DNA of 64,000 bases from JAWPMT01 sp965267435 (GTDB lineage Bacteria > Bacteroidota > Bacteroidia > Cytophagales > Cyclobacteriaceae), in NCBI GenBank assembly GCA_965267435.1, contig OZ253960.1, forward strand, positions 4,402,001 through 4,466,000. The letters run 5' to 3'. This document shows, one piece after another, positions 59,775 to 64,000 of the stretch. The notes below the pieces were generated by a model. It was not told the DNA's origin. It made no database searches and saw only the letters and a list, made by a program, of their open reading frames with translations. Position numbers and translations under genes: made by a program. Positions within the stretch are counted from its first letter, which is position 1, and every line of letters starts with the position of its first letter.

Positions 59775-60536
59775 ATGAGACAAGCATTGAAGGATCAGGA
59801 AGTGGGTCTTGACCCAGGTTTTCGGTATCGTGGCATGAGCCAGACCAGGATCGAAACATTTAGCGACACAGCCTTTGCGCTGGCCATTACACTGCTCGTC
59901 TTGTCTTCGACGGTACCCGAAACCTACAAGGACCTGATGGCCTCTCTACGTAGTGTGGTGCCGTTCGGTCTGTGTATCACGTTGCTAGCCATCATATGGT
60001 ATCAACACTACATTTTCTTCCTCAGGTACGGCCTACAAAATGCCCGGAGCGTGGTCTACAATGTGATCCTATTGTTTCTGATTCTGGTCTACGTGTACCC
60101 ACTCAAATTCTTGTTCAGGTTTCTATTCGAGCTATGTGCGGCCCTGATTGTCGGAGATTGGTCCATTGTGCAGTCCAACTTCGGCGAAATGCTGGGAAAA
60201 GGCGATTCCATGCAACTGCTGATGGTAGTCTATGGATTGGGTGCCGCGGGCATTTTCCTGATACTCGCCCTCATGTATCGTCACGCCTTCAATCTGCGAG
60301 ACAAGCTTGATTTAAATGAATATGAAGTGTTTGCCACGAGGTCCAGCTATCTGATGAACTTGCTGCAAGCCGCTATCCCTACACTATCTGTATTGGTTGC
60401 AGCGACCAGTATATTCGGGCAAGGCTATTCCTCTATGATTGCGGGGTTCACCTATTGGCTTTACCCGATCGTATTACCCATGGCCGGGAGATACCTCCAA
60501 CGGCAGAAAAAGCAAAAGTTTTCCGATCTGGTCTAA
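59775..60536 (+). CDS. TMEM175-like (DUF1211) potassium channel family protein
   Basis: I start this 253-residue membrane protein at MRQALKDQEVGLDPGFRYRG. The family signature is RIETFSDTAFALAITLLVLSS (RxxxFSD in the first helix, whose residues line the pore in bacterial TMEM175). About six helices follow (FGLCITLLAIIWYQHYIFFL, VVYNVILLFLILVYVYPLKFLF, LLMVVYGLGAAGIFLILALMY, AAIPTLSVLVAATSIFGQ). Bacterial TMEM175 proteins are potassium-permeable tetramers; a single repeat per chain is expected. The longer frame upstream starts at an internal TTG or GTG and is unlikely. Confidence 0.86.
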   Translation: MRQALKDQEVGLDPGFRYRGMSQTRIETFSDTAFALAITLLVLSSTVPETYKDLMASLRSVVPFGLCITLLAIIWYQHYIFFLRYGLQNARSVVYNVILLFLILVYVYPLKFLFRFLFELCAALIVGDWSIVQSNFGEMLGKGDSMQLLMVVYGLGAAGIFLILALMYRHAFNLRDKLDLNEYEVFATRSSYLMNLLQAAIPTLSVLVAATSIFGQGYSSMIAGFTYWLYPIVLPMAGRYLQRQKKQKFSDLV

Positions 60537-60554
60537 CTGCAAAAAGTGCCCTGA

Positions 60555-61118
60555 CTATGAGACTGCCAGTCGCTTCAGTAGTGATTCACTATCGATGACC
60601 TCTGCAAACTCGTCCCTTAGCGTCTCCAGCGAGATCTCATGAATCAGCTCGGCGGGATAGTGTTTCCCATTGGCCCCGGTTTTGTCAAAGGCCGCGGTAG
60701 CATCCGACACGAGGACATTGCTGAACCCCAAGTTGGCGGCCATCCGGGTTGTTGTAGACACACAATGCTCTGTAGTGAGTCCCACAATCACCAAATCAGT
60801 CACCTCTTCTTCCCGCAGCGCCCGTTCCAGGTTCGTACCTATGAATCCGCTGTTGACCGACTTTGGAAAAATCGGCTCACCGGAATACGGCGTCACCAAA
60901 GGGTTGAACGAATTACCAGGTTTGCCAGGTGCCAATGGCGATTTTGGGTTCGATGAATCATGTTTCACATGGAATACGGGCCAGCCTTTCTCCCTGAAGA
61001 ACTGAAGAATGCTTTGAGCATTGGCTTCAGCATCGGGGTTGTTTCGCTCAGAACCATAGAATCCAGTTTCCTGGAGTGCGCTTTGAATATCGATGAGTAC
61101 AAGGGCAGTTTTGCTCAT
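60555..61118 (-). CDS. Isochorismatase-family cysteine hydrolase
   Basis: This 187-residue enzyme begins MSKTALVLIDIQSALQETGFYG, with the family Asp in LIDIQ. The catalytic Lys is in IFPKSVNSGFIGTNLE and the Cys nucleophile in GLTTEHCVSTTTRMAANLGF. That completes the Asp-Lys-Cys triad of nicotinamidase/isochorismatase-like hydrolases. The substrate is not evident; many such enzymes act on amides. The closing DATAAFDKTGANGKHYPAELIHEISLETL is also typical. It converges on the TMEM175-like gene and follows the treS gene on the same strand by 95 nt. Confidence 0.92.
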   Translation of the reverse strand: MSKTALVLIDIQSALQETGFYGSERNNPDAEANAQSILQFFREKGWPVFHVKHDSSNPKSPLAPGKPGNSFNPLVTPYSGEPIFPKSVNSGFIGTNLERALREEEVTDLVIVGLTTEHCVSTTTRMAANLGFSNVLVSDATAAFDKTGANGKHYPAELIHEISLETLRDEFAEVIDSESLLKRLAVS

Positions 61119-61213
61119 AGAAGTTGGAATGTCAGGTCCGATATACGGAAAGATGCTTGGATTCCGAAAAGCGTAGCTGGCATACCATCAGCCAGACGCA
61201 AAATCGACTGCTC

Positions 61214-64000
61214 CTAATCTTCATTTTCGCGCCTTTCAAGGATGCTCCGGAGCCCTAAAAGCGGTACATGAGCGCTCAACGAGAAATGTTTCAATCCATG
61301 CTTGAGCTCTACGAGGGCCCGTTCCGTGAGGAAAACATCCAACATATTCCTCAGGTCCTGCGGGTCCTTGGGCAACAACGGAGTATCCTCGACATTGTCC
61401 ATGTACGCCCTCAGATAGAACTGGGAAACGTAGTGATACCACTTTTCCAGCCACGGACGAAATGAGCTGTAGCCCTGTTCACCAATATCGTCATTGTCCA
61501 ATATGGCCTCATAGGCGACATTGTGAAAGGACCGAATCATGCCGGCGATGTCTCGGATGGGAGATCGCTTCAAACGGCGCTCGCTATAGGTTTTGCCAGA
61601 CTCTCCCTCGAAATCAATAAATATGAAGTCCTGACCGGTGAACAAGACCTGCTTGAGGTGGAAGTCCCCGTGGCAACGAATCTTGACAATATCCAGCTTC
61701 TTGGCGTACACTTTCTTGAGCACCTCCAAAACCTGCTGGCGACGCTCCAGGACGTAGGCCGCGTCCTCCCGCATTCTCTCAGGAAGGTATTTCGACTGTT
61801 TCTTCAGCAATTGGAACGTCTCCCTCACCAGGGACTGGAAAGAGGAAAAGAGTCCGCGCTGATAGTGCAGTGAGAACTCCTCCGGACTGAATACAGAATG
61901 GTCCTCATCCCCCATCAGGATGCGGTGCAGCGCAGCTGTGCGCTCACCAAGGAGCTTCATGTTGGTAGAGGACAAAACTCCCAACAACTCAATCATGTCT
62001 TCGTCCTGCAGCTCCTCCTGAGCAATGGGTTTAGCAAAAGTGCCTTTCAAAGGCGATTTGGAAGGAGCGGTGGTGCGCAACTGGATCCGCTCAATGTAGC
62101 GCTTAAGGAAATCAAGCAGGTACGACCAGGTGTCACTCTGATACTCCACAGCCTCCTGCATCATGGCCAGGACGATGGAGTCGTCATGGCTCCACTCCAG
62201 CTGAATGGTCGCCACCACGGGAGAAATATTAGGAAAGCCTTTTTGGTCCCCGACATAACGCACAATCTCCAGGTCAGGATTGATGGCCCGGTCAAGCTTG
62301 CGATAGACCTTCAGGTAAAAGTCATTGTTATAGAGCAAAGACGTATTGGACCGCCGGCTCGCCAATAGACGGGCCTTGAGTTCGTGGTGCTTGTTGAGAT
62401 AGGAGGCTATTCTCTTCTTTTCATCAAAGAACCCGACGACACCTTTACCCGCCTTGATCTTTCGTTTGGCGCCGATGGCGTAGAACAATGCCTCATGCAC
62501 GTTGGGGTCATTGAGCGAGTCATAGAGAAAACCTTCTTGTCCATCGACCTTGGCTTCGACCAGGACGCTGTGTGGATGATTGTCGACGACCCTATTCTCA
62601 CCCCGCCGTCCGAATGCCAGGCCGATCTGATAGAGATCAGGCAACCCGCTGCCATAATTGACCTCAAGGATCAGGAGAAAGGTGTGGGTCCCATCGAAGT
62701 CAAAAGGGATCTTTTGATACACGCTTACACTTTCGATCTTCCTGTCCTTCGCCTTGAACCAATCACTGCGTCGAACAAAGGACGGTAGGACGTCTTGTTC
62801 GAGAGTCTGTTGGTTTTTCCCTGCCAGGAAGCCATGTACTGAAGGTGCTTCCAGCACCAGGCCATCTTCCTCCAAATCTGCCGCCGAGTACTTCAGCTCG
62901 AACCAGTAATAGGCGTAAGGGCTTAAGGTGAATGGATAGTCCTCATTTTCGCCTATGACGGGAAACTCGTTGTGGCTAAATACCTCAACGGGCACGTAGC
63001 CGGCGAATTCACTGAGCTCCAACGCTGCCGACTCTGAAAACCGTGACAGGTTGACGACTACGAGTATGGTCTGCTCCTGATAGGTACGCGTAAATGCCAG
63101 TATCTTGGGGTTTTCGGCGTGCAGAAACTTCATGTCACCACGTCCAAAAGCCTTGTACTTTTTGCGCATGTTGATGATGCGCCGGGTCCACCACAGAAGT
63201 GAGGAGCCATTGGACTGCTGCGTCTCTACATTGACCGCCTCGTAGTGATGCTCGGGATCCAGGATCACGGGAAGGTACAGCTGCTGCGGGTTGGCCTTCG
63301 AGAAGCCGGCATTACGGTCAGGCGACCATTGCATGGGCGTACGGACACCATCGCGATCCCCGAGATAAAAATTATCTCCCATACCAATCTCATCGCCATA
63401 GTAGATCACCGGGGTGCCCGGCAGAGAATAAAGCAGCGTATTGATGAGTTCAATTTTCTTGCGGTTGTTATTCATCAATGGTGCCAGCCGTCGACGAAGA
63501 CCAAGGTTGATTCGCACCTTAGGATTCTGGGCGTACACCTTGTACATGTAGTCTCGCTCCTCATCGGTGACCATCTCGAGGGTCAGCTCGTCATGATTTC
63601 GCAGGAAGATCGCCCACTGGCAGTTGTCAGGAATCTCTGGCGTTTGATCAAAAATGTCAGTGATGGGATACCTGTTTTCCATTCGGATAGCCATGAACAT
63701 CCGCGGCATGATGGGAAAGTGGTAATTCATGTGGCACTCATCACCTTCCCCAAAGTACGACGCCGAGTCCTCGGGCCACATGTTGGCTTCTGCCAGGAAC
63801 ATGCGCCCCGGGAAGTTGTCATCCAGGTGCTTCCGCAATTTCTTCAGAAAATCATGGGTCTCTGGCAGGTTCTCACAGTTGGTGCCCTCTCGCTCGAAGA
63901 GGTAAGGCACCGCGTCCAGACGAAATCCATCGACGCCCATCGCCGCCCAGTAGTCGACGATCTTCATGACCTCCTCCTGTACCATGGGGTTGTCAAAATT
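61214..64000 (-). CDS. treS: Trehalose synthase-maltokinase fusion, partial
   Basis: This gene continues past the right edge; 928 codons are present. Residues in view begin inside a GH13 barrel: NFDNPMVQEEVMKIVDYWAAMGVDGFRLDAVPYLFEREGTNCENLPETH with the nucleophile Asp, the acid Glu in FLAEANMWPEDSASYFG, and the last Asp in FLRNHDELTL. This is the TreS pattern (maltose-trehalose interconversion). The chain then continues into a maltokinase domain: ILEVNYGSGLPDLYQIGLAFG and the kinase-like site IRCHGDFHLKQVLFTGQDFIFIDFEGE with catalytic Asp/His. Maltokinase makes maltose 1-phosphate for the GlgE route to alpha-glucan. The fused form couples both steps in one protein. Confidence 0.94.
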   Translation of the reverse strand, partial: NFDNPMVQEEVMKIVDYWAAMGVDGFRLDAVPYLFEREGTNCENLPETHDFLKKLRKHLDDNFPGRMFLAEANMWPEDSASYFGEGDECHMNYHFPIMPRMFMAIRMENRYPITDIFDQTPEIPDNCQWAIFLRNHDELTLEMVTDEERDYMYKVYAQNPKVRINLGLRRRLAPLMNNNRKKIELINTLLYSLPGTPVIYYGDEIGMGDNFYLGDRDGVRTPMQWSPDRNAGFSKANPQQLYLPVILDPEHHYEAVNVETQQSNGSSLLWWTRRIINMRKKYKAFGRGDMKFLHAENPKILAFTRTYQEQTILVVVNLSRFSESAALELSEFAGYVPVEVFSHNEFPVIGENEDYPFTLSPYAYYWFELKYSAADLEEDGLVLEAPSVHGFLAGKNQQTLEQDVLPSFVRRSDWFKAKDRKIESVSVYQKIPFDFDGTHTFLLILEVNYGSGLPDLYQIGLAFGRRGENRVVDNHPHSVLVEAKVDGQEGFLYDSLNDPNVHEALFYAIGAKRKIKAGKGVVGFFDEKKRIASYLNKHHELKARLLASRRSNTSLLYNNDFYLKVYRKLDRAINPDLEIVRYVGDQKGFPNISPVVATIQLEWSHDDSIVLAMMQEAVEYQSDTWSYLLDFLKRYIERIQLRTTAPSKSPLKGTFAKPIAQEELQDEDMIELLGVLSSTNMKLLGERTAALHRILMGDEDHSVFSPEEFSLHYQRGLFSSFQSLVRETFQLLKKQSKYLPERMREDAAYVLERRQQVLEVLKKVYAKKLDIVKIRCHGDFHLKQVLFTGQDFIFIDFEGESGKTYSERRLKRSPIRDIAGMIRSFHNVAYEAILDNDDIGEQGYSSFRPWLEKWYHYVSQFYLRAYMDNVEDTPLLPKDPQDLRNMLDVFLTERALVELKHGLKHFSLSAHVPLLGLRSILERRENED

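Overview
This window looks like chromosome from a member of the Bacteroidota, most likely a Cytophagales-type marine or soil bacterium with GC near 50%. The evidence is a DUF4295 ribosome-associated protein next to rpmB-rpmG-ftsY, a DUF5522 protein, DUF5916, DUF2911, DUF547 and DUF6134-like proteins, PadR plus prefix-domain FtsX permeases, a Bacteroidota-type oxaloacetate decarboxylase/OadG pair, a Bacteroidota-type IleRS, and several intergenic matches to the Bacteroidota promoter (TTTG, about 19-21 nt, TAnnTTTG). It reads as a stable, housekeeping-rich chromosome. I see no prophage, CRISPR array, insertion sequence or rRNA operon.

Layout. 1-5.7 kb (minus): the start of a biotin-dependent decarboxylase operon, then rimP-nusA-infB. 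5.7-7.4 kb: cysS, divergent from rimP with overlapping promoters. 7.4-7.8 kb: a repeat-like non-coding stretch with a decayed reading frame. 7.8-11.4 kb (minus): hpf, a Xer recombinase, rpsU, an acyl-CoA dehydrogenase and a DUF547 lipoprotein. 11.5-24.7 kb (plus): an RCK-type antiporter, glyS, an MtfA-like peptidase, dgt, an RND exporter, ileS, lspA and an EamA transporter. 24.7-25.2 kb: a structured intergenic region. 25.2-31.1 kb: a CPBP protease, a sugar or polymer set (ATP-grasp with a worn HAD domain, DegT aminotransferase, GT4 glycosyltransferase) and a hydrolase-OsmC fusion. 31.3-34.9 kb: DUF6134-like and DUF697 genes converging on ftsY, then bL38-like/rpmG/rpmB and DUF5522. 35-41.7 kb (plus): rocD, a coiled-coil protein, a secreted beta-propeller with an Ig-like partner, a YCF48-like lipoprotein, a CPBP protease and hemB. 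41.7-45.1 kb: a long Cpn10-like protein, a 188-bp palindromic element, rmuC, a tiny membrane protein, an NRDE protein and a lipoprotein. 45.3-50.4 kb: gcvP, a 690-nt gap, dihydroorotase and tRNA-His. 50.4-64 kb: envelope proteins, a DUF5916 outer-membrane protein, PadR with its permease, an SAM methyltransferase, DUF2911-TPR, a TMEM175-like channel, an isochorismatase-like hydrolase, and a trehalose synthase-maltokinase fusion that runs off the right edge.

The genes mostly serve translation (IF2, NusA, RimP, S21, L28, L33, three tRNA synthetases, HPF, tRNA-His), protein targeting and lipoprotein maturation (FtsY, LspA), and central metabolism (GcvP, RocD, HemB, dihydroorotase, Dgt). The most interesting points are an IleRS with the swapped GxHH signature, a 188-bp hairpin element with 18-bp perfect ends, two exactly tandem 26-bp repeats in front of padR, a hairpin ending two bases before the GTG start of the Xer gene, an ATP-grasp protein whose fused HAD domain has lost its catalytic aspartates, and a structured 470-nt intergenic region. 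Start codons were re-chosen where an ATG, a domain boundary or a signal peptide argued for it. The promoters are motif matches only.
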